DNA of 64,000 nucleotides from Reticulascus tulasneorum (GCA_001557505.1 LSAX01000008.1:930001-994000), one strand, 5' to 3'; positions 22,441 to 33,935 are shown, numbered from the stretch's first letter. Numbers and translations: made by a program. The notes: generated from the letters alone by a model not told the origin.

Positions 22441-23030
22441 TGCGACTTCCACAGAGCCAACCAGACGGTAGGGCAATCTAGTTAGTGATGATGCTCCGCA
22501 GCAAGAAGCAAGACAAGGTGAACATTCCTACCATAGAAAAGGACTTTTTATTTGTTTTTGATCCCGCCTGTAATTTGCGGGGTCTCTGGGGACATCAAAT
22601 TAATCGCCTAATACCCACCCGAGGATTTCATTTCCCTGTTATCGTGCGGATCTCCTGATACCTTCCTCTTCCAGCGGTAAAATCTCACTCCTTGTGATCC
22701 CTACGCGCAAGGATCTGACCGAAATGCCAGATCTTCAAACGACGAACTGGAAGATACAACCCCAAGGCCTGGGAAAAGCGGGGTCATTGTTTAGAGCCCG
22801 CACATTGCATAACGTAGGTACCAGTAACCTCGACTTCACGCGAGCTGGCCGTATTATCAATTGAACCAGCGCCTTGGCTACGGTATGCAGCAGCCCTACA
22901 CAACGCTTTGCGACCTCAGGATTGGCAACTCGTTATTAGACAGTCAAGCTAACATTGAGTTCCCGCTAGGGTAGCATTCACAATAAATGTTCTCATCAAG
23001 CAGATTCATACAGCTTGCCAAGTAAACATT
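22441..23030. other. Intergenic region
   Basis: 590 bp between divergent loci. It holds the promoter of the propeller gene and the former promoter of the GST pseudogene. Nothing else recognised. Confidence 0.4.
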
Positions 23031-23766
23031 ATGGCTCCATTCGGAACTTTGTACACGACCTCAACGCGCATACACCCACGCACTCGTAAGGTAACTAAGA
23101 TCCCCAATCCAATCTCAAGAATCAAGTCTGACATGGGATCTACAGGTTTTCGCAGCTGCGAAGGTCGGCGGCCTCGAGTTGAGTGTCCCGGATTACAAGG
23201 AAGGTGTCACCAACAACACCCCCGAGTATCTTGCCAAGTTTCCCCTTGGCAAGATCCCTCATTTGAGTCCGCTTCCGGGTTTAGGCTCAGTGAATCTAAC
23301 GCCATCGCGCACTTCGTGTCCGAATCCGGATCGGAAAAAAAACCAGCTACTCGACACCCGAGGAGCGTGCACTCGTGCAGTATTAGATATTCTTTTCGGA
23401 GCTGCAAATCGAGCCGACACTGTGGAAAGTCTTTCTCTGGCGCAGGGGGCGGGCGCCCTATGACGAGAAGAAGGAGTCTAAAGGTGCAAGAGGCTTTCCA
23501 CAGTGGTTGGCCCACCTGGAGAACGGGTTGAATGGGAAGATGTGACTGCTTGGTGACGTCGCTAGTCCCAGCCTGGCCGACCTTACTATTGCTGCAGTCA
23601 TGTTCTTGGGATACCAGACATATATTGATGCTGCAATGAGAGAGGATCATCCCAAGACGCTTCGCTGGTTTGAGCAGATTATGGCTATCCCGGAGTTGGA
23701 GGAGCTATACACTGGAGAAATGGTGACGAAAAGGCTGGAGCCGCCTGCTGAAGAATGGGATTTCAC
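23031..23766 (+). pseudogene. eEF1B-gamma-like glutathione S-transferase pseudogene
   Basis: A recognisable GST of the elongation-factor-1B-gamma-like class is broken in several places. Exon 1 (23031-23090) gives MAPFGTLYT, and an intron (GTAACT...TACAG) leads to VFAAAKVGGLELSVPDYK and then AKFPLGKIPHL. The frame then slips by one base near 23262-23270, continues as GFRLSESNAIAHFVSESGS, and slips again in an A8 run at 23335-23342. The third frame reads YSTPEERALVQY, an in-frame TAG at 23384, FFSELQIEPTLWKVF, a TGA at 23543, then LADLTIAAVMFLGYQTYIDAAM and LRWFEQIMAIPELEELY. The two stops probably replaced Trp codons. With two frameshifts and two stops, no functional protein can result. Family resemblance is clear. 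Confidence 0.85.
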
Positions 23767-23940
23767 AATACATGTTCTGTTTTCACATATAGTATTTGGA
23801 ATATTCTACGGCGGCTACTTGCTTGCGAGAAAGTCGCCTATTTTTGTAGAATTCGTTAATGTCGAAAGCAGTGAAGTACGACTTTCTTGTAGTTCTGTGT
23901 CAATAGCTATCTACATTGTCAGAAACATAAATCCCTACTT

Positions 23941-25052
23941 CGATTTCGACGGGATTGCCAGATGCAAGGTGCGATTTGGAGTTTGTCGATGTCAGCCACA
24001 GGCTGGTCAATGTGGAGCGCGCCAGTCCTGTGATGCTGGCGGCTGTGCAGGCACTTTCGACAACAATGGCGCGATAGCAACCTGCAAAGGTCGGTTTGAG
24101 GGATGCCCGTGTAACCCTACCGGCACACAATGCGGACAGCCACAATCATGTGAAGCCGGCGATTGCGGAGGTTCTTTTGATTCAGATGGCATGGCAACTT
24201 GTAAAGGCCGATGGGCGACATGTCCCTGCGACCCCCAACTGCGGGTGTTTGCGGTCCAAGACAGTCTTGCGAGATTAGCGATGGCGATGGTGGCTTCACC
24301 GGCGACAACCCGTATCCACATTGCAGGAATAAATACGCTCCATGTGAGTGTCTAGCAAGCGAAATACCTGCGGGAATCCCCAAGGCTGTGATTTACGTGG
24401 CTGTCAAGGAGGCTGGGATAGTGTAATCGCGAGGTGTACGAATAACTATGGGGCTGCAGATGTGATCCTCGAGATTTGAGTGCGCTTTCCCCTTCTACGG
24501 CTGCAATATATTAGCCTGCAAGGGAAGGGCAAAATGGGCCAGTCAAGTGGTGCAAGACAGCAGCCGCGCTAGTCTTGATATATCTCCACTGAGAAATAAT
24601 AGACTCTGGAGCACAGTTGCTCCATATGGCAGTTCAACTGTTCTCAGGTGAAACTCGTTCAACTAACAATTCTATTAGGCATCGGTGTGTGGACAGAGGC
24701 AAGCTTGCAACGCCAATGGATGTGATGGAACCTACGACGCCAACTCTAATACAGCACGGTGCCGCGGGAACTACGCCGGATGCCAATGCAATCCAGTCCC
24801 GGTAAGATTACAAACTTCTCTGAAATTCCACCTACAAGTTAACGTGCGCCATCTTAGAGCACCTGCGGGGCTCGTGGCGATTGCACCCTTGGTGGTTGCA
24901 GAGGAGCTCGAGATGCCGATGGTATTTTCAGATGCAAGGCAAACTTCTTTGGCTGTCCTTGCTTTTTGGAGGGTCTGGGGCTCCGTGTACGAGTTCCCGG
25001 GAGGCGATGGAGCAGGAGGAGCGAGACTGGACCTGTGGGGCGTTGCCGATGA
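23941..25052 (+). pseudogene. Degenerate array of cysteine-rich 40-residue repeats
   Basis: About seven copies of a cysteine-rich module with consensus CGxxQSCxxxGCxGxxDxxGxARCxGxFxGCxCxP lie head to tail. Copy 1 is partial (from 23941). Copies 2 and 3 (24011, 24131) share its frame. Copy 4 (24250) is in a second frame, copy 5 (24369) in a third with an internal slip before GCRCDP. Copies 6 (24688) and 7 (24858) are joined by a clean 56-nt intron (24802-24857, GTAAGA...TTAG) in phase 0, ending at a TGA at 25052. The start of the gene and its signal peptide are missing. The Cys spacing suggests a disulfide-rich extracellular module. Frame changes suggest decay, though some may hide introns. 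Function unknown. Confidence 0.7.
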
Positions 25053-25092
25053 ATGCCGTGAGTAACAAACCTTCGTCAATAATTTTCCACTA

Positions 25093-25116
25093 CCCCCCCC
25101 CCCCCCCAAAAAAAAA
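25093..25116. repeat. Homopolymer junction C15-A9
   Basis: Fifteen C residues followed directly by nine A residues, just 3' of the last cysteine-rich repeat. A slippage-prone tract; its exact length may be a sequencing artefact. Confidence 0.85.
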
Positions 25117-26174
25117 TAATATCTTTGTCTTTGACTTTGGGTGTTTCTTACACTTGACGGGGCGACTAACAACTTTCAATGTTCCGCCTGGCAAAACCCT
25201 TTCCCAGCAACTGGGATAATCGAGCCAGCACCGTAAGCGTTCTCAGCAATTGTCAATTCTGGCGATGAGTGATTGCCAATCTCATTTTCGTTCCTTCGTT
25301 TCGCTTTTAACAAAGATTCTTTCACTGCTGACTACTAAAAATTCTTACAGTGATAGCAACTGTCAAGGTGACAGCATATCAGGAAGGCCGGATACCAACT
25401 GGTCAGTGCAGCTACCATTGAGAGGGCTTGACAACGCGCTCAGTTCATGGAGGTGTGCTTGGGCAACGTGGCTGTGATTGTATCAAACCGTGCATCCCGG
25501 CGATTAGAGCCACTCGTTCGACCTGAGTAGACAATGTCCAGTGAAGCTTTCTATGTATCCCAATAAATTTGGCTACAAAGTACTTAAACCAATGATAATG
25601 AGCAAGGCGCTCTTGGTGGAATTATACAGATATCTCAGAGAGCTTTTAAGACCAACGGATAGGCTTTTTACAGCCGTACGCTCTCTGTTGCAAGAATCGA
25701 AAGCATAGCAGACAGAGATGCGCGCAGTGGTGGTCAGATCTAGACGTGGTTCGGAGGTCTCCGCCGAAACGGCTTCTCTTACACCTGGCCCAACCGGCCT
25801 TTATTCTTTTGATCCACTTGTGCCTACTAAGCTGCTAGCGAAGGATTCCGGACGAATCGGCTTTATATTTCTAAGCGCACAGACATATTCTGTAAATCCG
25901 GGCAAGCTTTGTCAGTGATGTTGCCAATCAGTCCCCACACAGCTTTGTACAAGCTGCTTTGTCAATTCCTTGTATCCCCGGCTTGACAGTCATCAACAGG
26001 CAATAGATATTGTAGTACAGCATGAACTGAACACGAAGATGTATAAGATTGAGTCACTTCCCGAGTTTCAATCTTCTCTCGGACACAGTTTCAATCAGCT
26101 TATCCAAACAGAGAATCCAAAAGCAACTCCATCTAAGAAATCCAATTCAATCCAATCCAAATCACTACTTCAAC
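25117..26174. other. Intergenic region, possibly including the 3' part of the decayed repeat gene
   Basis: About 1.06 kb before the NmrA-like gene. Short frames around 25330-25510 retain several Cys codons but match nothing I recognise. The 130 bp before the next start codon are rich in CAATCCAA-like repeats. Confidence 0.4.
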
Positions 26175-27092
26175 ATGCTCGTCCTTATTGCCGGAATTAC
26201 AGGAAGTCTTGGCCAGCGCCTGGCCAACATTGCCCTGGCAAGAGGACTTTCAGTGCGGGGCCTTGGCCGCAGCCCTGAAGCCCTTAGCCTTGAACTTTCT
26301 GGACAACTGGAATCTTTCGTCAAGAGCGAATCTTACTATGACATCCCAGCCCTTGAAAAAGCTGTTGCCGGAGTCGATGCTGTTATCAATGCATATGCGC
26401 CACATCCCGTATTAGACCTTGACGGCCACCTTCTTCTTCTGCGGGCCGCCGAGCGGGCTGAAACCAAGATATTCATCGCCTCATCCTGGAGCCGAGACTG
26501 GACTCATATAAAGTTTGGCGACTTTGAGCACTACAACAACCACCTTGCGTTTGAGCACCAAATTGCGACGACTAGCTCTATCCGACCCGTTTACATTCTT
26601 ACTGGGTTGTTTGCAGATCTCCTGTATACCCCTTACGGACCGGGTGGATTTGATGCGAGTGGCGAGACGCCACGAATGCGTTACTGGGGCAATGGAAACA
26701 ACGACAAGTATCCCTGGAGCACCCAAGCTGACGCTGCCGAATGGACAATTGACATCTTGCTCCATGGCGACGGGGTCCAGGCTGGAAAGGGGGGCTTCTT
26801 CCGAATTCGGTCCGGAGTGACTACCATCAAGGAGCTCGCTGGAATGTACGAGAAAGTCTTTGAGACTAAAATAGATGCCACTCGAGAGGGTAGCCTGGAA
26901 GATCTCGAAGCTGAATTGGCAAGATTGAGAAAAGAGAAAGGCAGGGCCAGACATATCGAGCACATGTCACAGGCTGCAGCGGTGGTGGCAAGCAAAGGAC
27001 TGTGGGATAGTCCAGATATTACTGTATTGGACGAGTTCAAGATGCCCACTACTTTGGAGGAATTTGTCAGAGAACAGAAAGATCAGGCATAA
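26175..27092 (+). CDS. NmrA-like / isoflavone-reductase-type NAD(P)-dependent protein
   Basis: Single exon of 305 residues from the ATG in CAACATGCTCG; the open frame extends 42 codons upstream but those residues are low-complexity leader. The N-terminus LVLIAGITGSLGQRLANIAL is a GxxGxxG Rossmann turn, followed by GLSVRGLGR, where Arg residues suggest NADPH preference. VDAVINAYAPHP and TKIFIASSWSRDW follow the pattern of the NmrA/PCBER family. A C-terminal substrate-domain region contains WSTQADAAEWTIDIL. Family members include reductases of aromatic metabolites and redox sensors that bind GATA factors. No neighbouring gene fixes its role. It is not a paralogue pair with the 42-43 kb gene. 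Confidence 0.88.
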   Translation: MLVLIAGITGSLGQRLANIALARGLSVRGLGRSPEALSLELSGQLESFVKSESYYDIPALEKAVAGVDAVINAYAPHPVLDLDGHLLLLRAAERAETKIFIASSWSRDWTHIKFGDFEHYNNHLAFEHQIATTSSIRPVYILTGLFADLLYTPYGPGGFDASGETPRMRYWGNGNNDKYPWSTQADAAEWTIDILLHGDGVQAGKGGFFRIRSGVTTIKELAGMYEKVFETKIDATREGSLEDLEAELARLRKEKGRARHIEHMSQAAAVVASKGLWDSPDITVLDEFKMPTTLEEFVREQKDQA

Positions 27093-27988
27093 ATACTCGT
27101 AATCTAGATCCTGGTCAACTTGTGGCACGGAAACTTGAGGCTTTATGTATTAGAACCGAGGAACTAGTCCATGCTTTTTATTTTCTACGTGAATGTTTAT
27201 GTGTTTTACCAGACATCTTGCGCTGGTATTATGTGAGATGTATAAACATAACCGCAGTGCACCTGAGACAAAACACAAGTCCCATATACATAGGTATGCA
27301 AAATAACTAGGCCAATCTCTTCATGAAACAGAGTCTGACAGCCGCAGCTAGCTAGAGTCTGTCTATCGAGTATGTGTCCCCCTGATGAGTATGGAGATTT
27401 GATGGATTATGACTAGGTAAATACATTCAGTTACGCAGCGCTGTTGACGATGAAAGTATAAACTTGCGAATAATAACCCACATCAGCAAATTGTATGCGT
27501 ATGCATTGCGGGTTCTTCAGGTACCCGCGTCTAGCTTTTACCACCGCAATGTTCAGACGAAGGATTATAATTCGGTCTGTAGACTGAGAGCACTAAAAAA
27601 TGGCTGCCTAAGTACGAGCTGGTCGCTTTGCGGACCCCTTAATCAGACAGGTACGCAGGATTCGCTAGTCTTACGTGTGCTAGATTACCCGGATCCTGGG
27701 ACCCCACGATTCGACGAAGATCTGCCATGCATCTGCGAATGCCACAACTTACGAGGCAAAGCAATTGGCCTGTTGAATGATATTCTCCAGGGGTCGCACC
27801 ATGGTTCGGTTGAAATTTCGGACGCTGAATTTCGGGATTGAGGCCCGGAATCATCTGATGGTAGACGTATAAAACGCCGTGTCCCATCGAGCTTTGCAAC
27901 AGTTCGAACCCTCGATCACATTGCCAACCACGCAACGCACCAACCAAACCAAATCAACATCACGTATCACATTCAAATAAGCGCCATC
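27093..27988. other. Intergenic region
   Basis: 896 bp. The last 120 bp hold the promoter and leader of the small secreted protein gene. A 125-codon plus-strand frame at 27464-27841 shows no domain or signal and is probably chance. Confidence 0.4.
27868..27874 (+). promoter_or_regulatory. TATA box TATAAAA of the small secreted protein gene
   Basis: A consensus TATAAAA lies 121 bp before the start codon, with a following pyrimidine- and CA-rich leader. It supports this short gene being genuinely transcribed. Confidence 0.6.
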
Positions 27989-28309
27989 ATGCAGCTCCTT
28001 GTCCCGTTCTTTCTGGTAGCTGCCACCCTGGTCTCAGCTGCACCCCATGTCACGACGAAGCTGCAATCCCGACAAACGAACGCAGATGCGTTCTACGCCT
28101 CCGTCGACTCGAGCATAGAACACTTGTTTGTAGACAAGGAAGAAGTCTCCAGGAACATAGTCGCCCTGAATTTGACCTGGGGTAGCAACATCGACCAAAT
28201 CAACGTGCTCTTGAGAAGGCATATGGAGCAAGCCTACGAGTACGCCGATACTCTGGAACAGATCAAGGCTTTCACGGCAAAGGTTATTCAAGAGTCTACC
28301 TCATCATAG
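27989..28309 (+). CDS. Small secreted protein, cysteine-free
   Basis: 106 residues with no intron. The signal peptide MQLLVPFFLVAATLVSA is textbook, followed by a possible KLQSRQ processing site. The mature part is acidic and helical, with heptad-like leucines (DSSIEHLFVDKEEVSRNIVALNL, split here as DSSIEHLF and EEVSRNIVAL) and an N-glycosylation site (NLT). It contains no cysteine, unlike most fungal effectors. The size, TATA box and signal make it a real gene. It recalls short helical cell-surface proteins such as the HsbA type but is only about half their length, so I leave the function open. Confidence 0.78.
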   Translation: MQLLVPFFLVAATLVSAAPHVTTKLQSRQTNADAFYASVDSSIEHLFVDKEEVSRNIVALNLTWGSNIDQINVLLRRHMEQAYEYADTLEQIKAFTAKVIQESTSS

Positions 28310-28672
28310 AGATTCAGATTGGAACGTGAAGAAGTTTGTCATAAAAGAACTGAGGAGGTCGGTCCCGGCGGATGTCAGGTTGCTCCAGTTATCGAACACT
28401 TCTTACTGCGATATTGCTGGTGCACTAGCGTTTAGATATTTGGCTCAAGGCGACGAAGCTGACCATGGATGCCTCACAATGGCATGTTTGAGTAAAGTTG
28501 TATTAGGATGGTTGGCTTTAAAGCATTTTAAATCACATTAGTGCGCCTGGGTATCGCATCCACCGCCAGGGCCAAGTCCACGGCTGTCCAGCCTAGAGTT
28601 CCCACCACGAATGATTTTAATAGATCTTGCCAGTCAAGTTCAAGATCTCAGCTCCATGCTCCAGCCTTGCGC
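28310..28672. other. Intergenic region between convergent genes
   Basis: 363 bp of probable 3' UTRs. No feature recognised. Confidence 0.5.
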
Positions 28673-30098
28673 TCACACAGGGGGTAGATGATTTAGCTCG
28701 TAGTCCATACTCTCGCCATCCTTGCGGTCTTCGTACTCGACGGCAACTTCATTCGTCTGGACAATCTTACCAGCTGAGGTCTGCCTATCAAGAATGCTTC
28801 GGTCGCTCCAATCGTCATGCTTAGACTCGCTCTCTCGGCTCCGCCCGGCCGTGACGACCACCATATTTGTCTGACTTCGCATCTTGGACCTTTTCCCGCC
28901 GCTGCCTGGTGCTTCGCCACCAGATACGTAGTATTTCCTGGCAGAAGTTCTTACTTCTCGAATGAGCACCCGAAGGATGGGAATGCTTGCTGCCACAATG
29001 GTGATACAGCTTTCGGCATTGCCCCAAATAAATAGATCGACTCCGTCATCTGCTTGGGTCAGTCATCTATCCGTTCCAATGTCCGAAAAAGCAACATACA
29101 TGGGTCCATGGACAACATAGATGGAATCTTTGTCGTCTTGATGATAGCTGTGATACCAGCACTGTAGAACAAAATGCGTTAGTTTGCTTCTCCCAACGCG
29201 ATGGACATGCCAACTTACAAGACGCCACAGCTCATAGCAATCGCCACTCCGAACTTCTCCTTCTTTTTCATTTGCAGTCCCCATATCAACTTCCAAGGCA
29301 GCAAGGCGAGGGTCAGATCCATCGCTGCGGAAAATGCTGCAGGCAAGCTCGTCAGCAACTTAGACCCGAAACGTGTTTCTAGCATTGCAACTTACCTGCC
29401 GAGAAAATGTCATAGCTGACAAGAACGGATGGATGCCAGCACTTCCCAGGCATAAGAGGATCCCAGGACTTCTGCACTGGATTGCACTGGGCCCAGATGA
29501 ACAGTGCACTGAGTCCCATCGCGATGTTCATCGATATTATGATGATCCAGACCACTGCTTTCATCCATCCTTCGGTCAGGCGGAGCAATGTGAAAGCAAA
29601 GCTCGTTTTCGACCACACAGCAGCCACGATGGAAAACGTGCCAGCTACGTTGATCATCTTGATAGAGGCGAGGAAGGTCGGAAAGTAGTCAATGGGCCAG
29701 TCCCAGACATGTGTTCCATAGCCCTTACTGACTGCGACTGATAATATGCATGTCTCAACTGCGATGCATATCTGGAAACAGGTCAGCCATGCAGCCGGGG
29801 GGTATCATAATCAGATGATCATGCATCAACGTACCCACGAAGCGATGAGAATGTAGTCATCCCACCACAGACCTCGGTGGCGGAGGAACTTGCAGTACAG
29901 ACGAAGAACTAGGAAGGCTGTGGCAACACCAAGAAGCGACCATATTGTGGCATTGAGACGGGCTCCGGCGTTGTCGTGCGGAAGCAGTGCCAGCTGCTCC
30001 GGAGTCCACAACGGCGGTGGTGGGGCCAAAGAGGCATTTGGCGGCGGAGCGAAATCGCCTCCGCCGGCAGCTGCAAGACTGATGCCTGAATAGTCCAT
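28673..30098 (-). CDS. SAT4-type rhodopsin-like integral membrane protein
   Basis: Five minus-strand exons (30098-29835, 29771-29396, 29336-29219, 29161-29100, 29049-28673) join in phase to 398 residues. A Pro-rich N-terminal segment (ASLAPPPPLWTPEQ) precedes seven membrane spans. Family hallmarks are LRLYCKFLRHRGLWWDDYILIASW near the second span, CNPVQKSWDPLMPGKC in the extracellular loop, DLTLALLPWKLIWGLQMKKKEKFG and FAGITAIIKT. The cytosolic tail is polar and basic, ending in NHLPPV. The fungal SAT4/PTH11-related family (rhodopsin domain, DUF3425-independent) includes plasma-membrane proteins with sensor-like roles; no ligand is inferable. Exon 4 is only 62 nt and is framed by clear splice sites. 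Confidence 0.92.
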
Positions 30099-32332
30099 CG
30101 TCGCTCTTCAACTGGCGGCTCTTTCTGTGATGGTTCAGGACTTGCGGCAGATAATGGACATGTATGACCACACAAGCAATCTCGTCCAGATAGTCCACGG
30201 CTAACGCTCCGTCTACGCTCGTCAGATCCGGCTGCTTGGATCTGGGGAAGTGGATCGTGTGGACTGGCCAAGATGGGTCCAGCATCGCATCTTATAACTA
30301 GCTTTGCTCGGAGACGTTCCGCCAGCACTTCGCAACCAGGCATGCGCACGGTCTGGTTATGGAGATACGGAGCATGCGAATTCGGCTTGGAGGGTCACAC
30401 CGCACCCTCAGCAAGAGCTATGACATAGGCTAAAAAAGGCGTGTGGCTGCCATGGCATGCCTATCCTTTGCTCTCGGTTACGTCGGGACGGCTGGTAGCC
30501 TGACAAAAAAGCTGGGGGTTTCATGCTCGCGGTGGCTGGAGACTAGTCCAAGCTGGGTTCGGCCAGGGGGTCCAGTAACATGCCGCAGCATTGATTCGGG
30601 AGACCAACGCACTTCCCTGCTTCCCCAGACTCAGCCGGTCTGTGCGGAGGGACGCCACCGTTGAGTGGTTGGCTTGGTTTCGGCGTCTAGAATTGCGCTC
30701 GACAGCTGTCATCTCCACGGACCAAACTTGAAAATGCCTTGTAATCAGTTCATCGGACTCCTTACCTTTACAATATTCTCGGATGCACGGAGAATCCCGC
30801 CAAGGGCTGATCTGAACCACACCGAGCGATGTGATCATGTCACACACAATCTCGGAGGCTCGCAGCGAACAACAATAAGGTTGCTGTGCCACAAGCCACC
30901 CAAGTCCCTGGAATATCTTCACTTTATCCCTGGTCTTCAGCTGCAGGATCATGAGACGGGCAATCTATTCGAGGATGGGTAGATAAATTGCTCCTCGAGT
31001 CGGCTTGCCTGACGGCAAAGTCAGCGACGGGAACAATCTTTCATTCTCTGGTCCACTGTCGGTGGGATGCGCTCGGGACTCGAGCGACGAGCCGTGGTGC
31101 TCTTTGGCTTGCGCTAACGGTGGTTGCTGCACGTTGTTTATCCCCAACAGACGACAGATGGCACAGACACCCCTGGTCCTGAAGAGGCCATTGCTTCGAG
31201 TCTGCAAGCTGGACTCGGAGCTAAAAAAGGCGGCACAAGGGGCCATTCTTCGCTCATTGGCGGTCAGCATTCGCGGCGTAGCCCGCTGCAAACCTCCAAC
31301 TGCCTGCGTCAGAACAATTGAGGGGAATGATCAGTTTGCACGGACTACTCGTGCAGCTCTGATCCAGAAACCCTAGCATGTAATTATCACGTTGTGATAT
31401 AGCGGCATGGGAACACTTGCAGATCGATGTCCGTCACTGCATTTCGCATGCATTTACCCCTCCTTTCACCCGGCTGCCCTCATTTTGACCGGAAGCGATC
31501 TCTTTAGCTCGGAGCAGATCCAAACGTGACTGTCAGCCAGGACACCAAGAAATAAGCTTTAGAGGCGGGAGGATCGCAGCCGTCTTCATCAGGCATAGGC
31601 ACATCTCAACTGCTTTGCCTGGAAGGGGAATTCAGTGTGCTTTGACCGCCCTTGGGCGTCGCAAAATCTTGAAATACCTCATGAGCTGTCGAGGGGGTCG
31701 GGCAACCCGAACTGCAGCTTTTCTTCATCCAGTCTGCGGCGCCATTGAACAGCGGATGCCGCACGCTCGTGCGATGGATGTTTTGGCAATCTTGCCCATG
31801 TCTGGCGGGCTGCCCATATATGTCCGAAGAAGTCAAGGCATACATGCGGAATATTCAGCGGCTCGGTAGTGCCTTTCTGTGTCCCCTAATCAACACCCTT
31901 TTATGCTTGCACCACCGATTCTGAGGCACAGTCGCAGCCACATGGAGACACTTGACCTGCCCGTTGGTCTAAAGTCAAAGTCGCATTTATCCCCAAACCC
32001 CCGAAAAGGGATATGAACCGCGGCACCAACCATATTAGGAGAGTCTCTGATCTGGCGATTATGCAATCGTGCAGTACCGCTGTGAGGCAGATTCTGTATT
32101 CTCATGACTTATATCAAGGTAGCAAAGCCATAACTCTAGGCAGCTTTTGCAAGTCGGTGATCTTGAACTGCCCCTTCCTTGCTCTGTGGTCGCCCACTGA
32201 GATTGCTTGGCTGTTAGAACTACTGAATTTGTGATGTTGAGGTGGCCCATTGACCGCAGGCTATGCAAGCCACAATTTATCTCTAAGGAAGATTTTTGCA
32301 GGGCATATGCCGTCTAGTAGTATGAGCAACTA
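30099..32332. other. Large gene-poor gap
   Basis: 2.2 kb without a supported gene. Frames of 60-140 codons on both strands lack domains, signals or splice logic. The right end is 3' to the MFS gene. I see no terminal inverted repeats or transposase. Confidence 0.4.
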
Positions 32333-33935
32333 TCACGAGCGAAATGCGAACATCTTGCCATCTTGATCAACTCCAGCCGGAGGATGCATCCCAGATCCAT
32401 CTCTCTTCCTGGATAGCCGCCTGTTACATACCCACATATATGCCCACGCAGCTGACAAGAGTGCAAACCCAACACAGCTAAGAATCATTCCAATCGTCAT
32501 ACCATCCTGGTAAAACGGCCCTTCGCTGGTACGGAAGATCCAAGCCGAGATGTATCCTCCCACGTTTCCTATTCCTACGACAAATCCACTTCCGATCGCC
32601 CGTTGGAACGGGGTCGCGAGGTTCTGTAAGGTCAAACTCCAAATCATGGGCAAGGTTGTGAAGGTGCCGATGGCGATAAAATAGAGCGCCATCGTCGTGA
32701 CCGAGCTCGAATCTTTATCATCATCCCGCAGTACTGCAAACCCAACAATAGTGAAAGTGAAGCCCAGAAGCCCAAAGCCGCATCGGTGATTTAAGCGATC
32801 TGCCGAGAACGCGGTGATGAGACATGCCACGGATGAGACCACAAATATTGGCACAACTTCTGCCTGTATTTCGGGAATAGATAGCTCGGGATGAAAGGAG
32901 CGCACAAAGGACGGCGAGAATATGGCGACGGAATAGGTGGTCGTACAGGTTAGGCAATAGAGCGCGGCCCAGCAGTAATTGAGCGGGTTGCTGAGGAAGA
33001 TCTTCCACTCACCCCAAACACCAACTTTGGAAGCTTTGTTGTCGACGTTAGTCGCGATGATCAGCTTTTCGTCTTCTGTAAGAAACGTCGCTTTGCTTGG
33101 CTGTCCGATGTTTGAGAATACACAGGCTAGGCTGACAGCTACGGTGAAAGCTCCTTCGATGATGAATATCCTGCATTTTTCGTTAGAACTGCACGCACCA
33201 GGCTTGAAGAGGGTTCCTACCATCGCCATCCGTGGAAACCGCTGGAAGTTTTAATTTGCGAAACAGCGTATGCAAGAAAGTTGCCGACAATATTGGAGGA
33301 AATGTTGGCTACCATGACAACCCCGAGTCGCCATTGCAAATGCGAAGGTGGATAATAGAGCGAGCAGAGGAAGACACAGCCCGGAATGAGTCCCGCGTCG
33401 AAGACACCGACAAAGAATCGAGTCACCATCATCTGTCCATAGGTACGAACAAAGCCCTGTCCAATCGTGACAAGACCTGAGCTGTCCGTCAGCCGGCTTC
33501 TTTCTGGTTTCTTCGCGATGCATAATCAAACTTACCGAGGCCGAGGTCAATCAGACATAGATATCTCATGTACGAGAAGTTCCATTTCCGCTGGGCAAAT
33601 CGCATCAGCAGATTGCTAGGGACCTCGAGCAGGATCAGAGCCGCGACCGGCATGGTCAGAACGAGGAACACTTTGGTCGCATCCAGCTTCAGGTCCTCGG
33701 GCATTCCGCGAATCAGAGTGGCGCCAATATTAGTCCTCCCCATCAATGAAATGAAATTGAGGAAGAAAATGGGCACGAGCAGCCGGCGGTCAATCTTGCT
33801 GAGCAGCTTGTCGTCGAAGAAGTAGGCCTGCACCGGCTCTGCATTCCGATCGGCCTTGGCGCCGCGTTCGCCAAGATCCGGGGGCCCCTCATTGAAGGGA
33901 CCCATCGTCCTTGTGTCCTCAGTCTTCTCGGCCAT
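32333..33935 (-). CDS. MFS transporter, anion:cation symporter (Dal5/allantoate permease-like)
   Basis: Three minus-strand exons (33935-33536, 33476-33221, 33170-32333) give 497 residues and about 12 spans. The first span ends FISLMGRTNIGATLIRGMPEDL, matching the LDRSNIGNA-type signature of the ACS family. The second hallmark, RFFVGVFDAGLIPGCVFLCS, matches the conserved TM4 motif. FIIEGAFTV and EDEKL before the central loop are also typical. The first signature reads GRTN rather than DRSN, so an otherwise near-invariant acidic residue is replaced. Such carriers import carboxylates, vitamins, allantoate or small peptides with protons at the plasma membrane. There is no adjacent catabolic gene to define the substrate. 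Confidence 0.93.

Noticed and set aside
27890..27920. AGTTCGAACCC stretch resembling a tRNA T-loop
   Set aside because: The flanks do not form a T-stem or acceptor stem, and the site lies in the leader of the small secreted protein gene.
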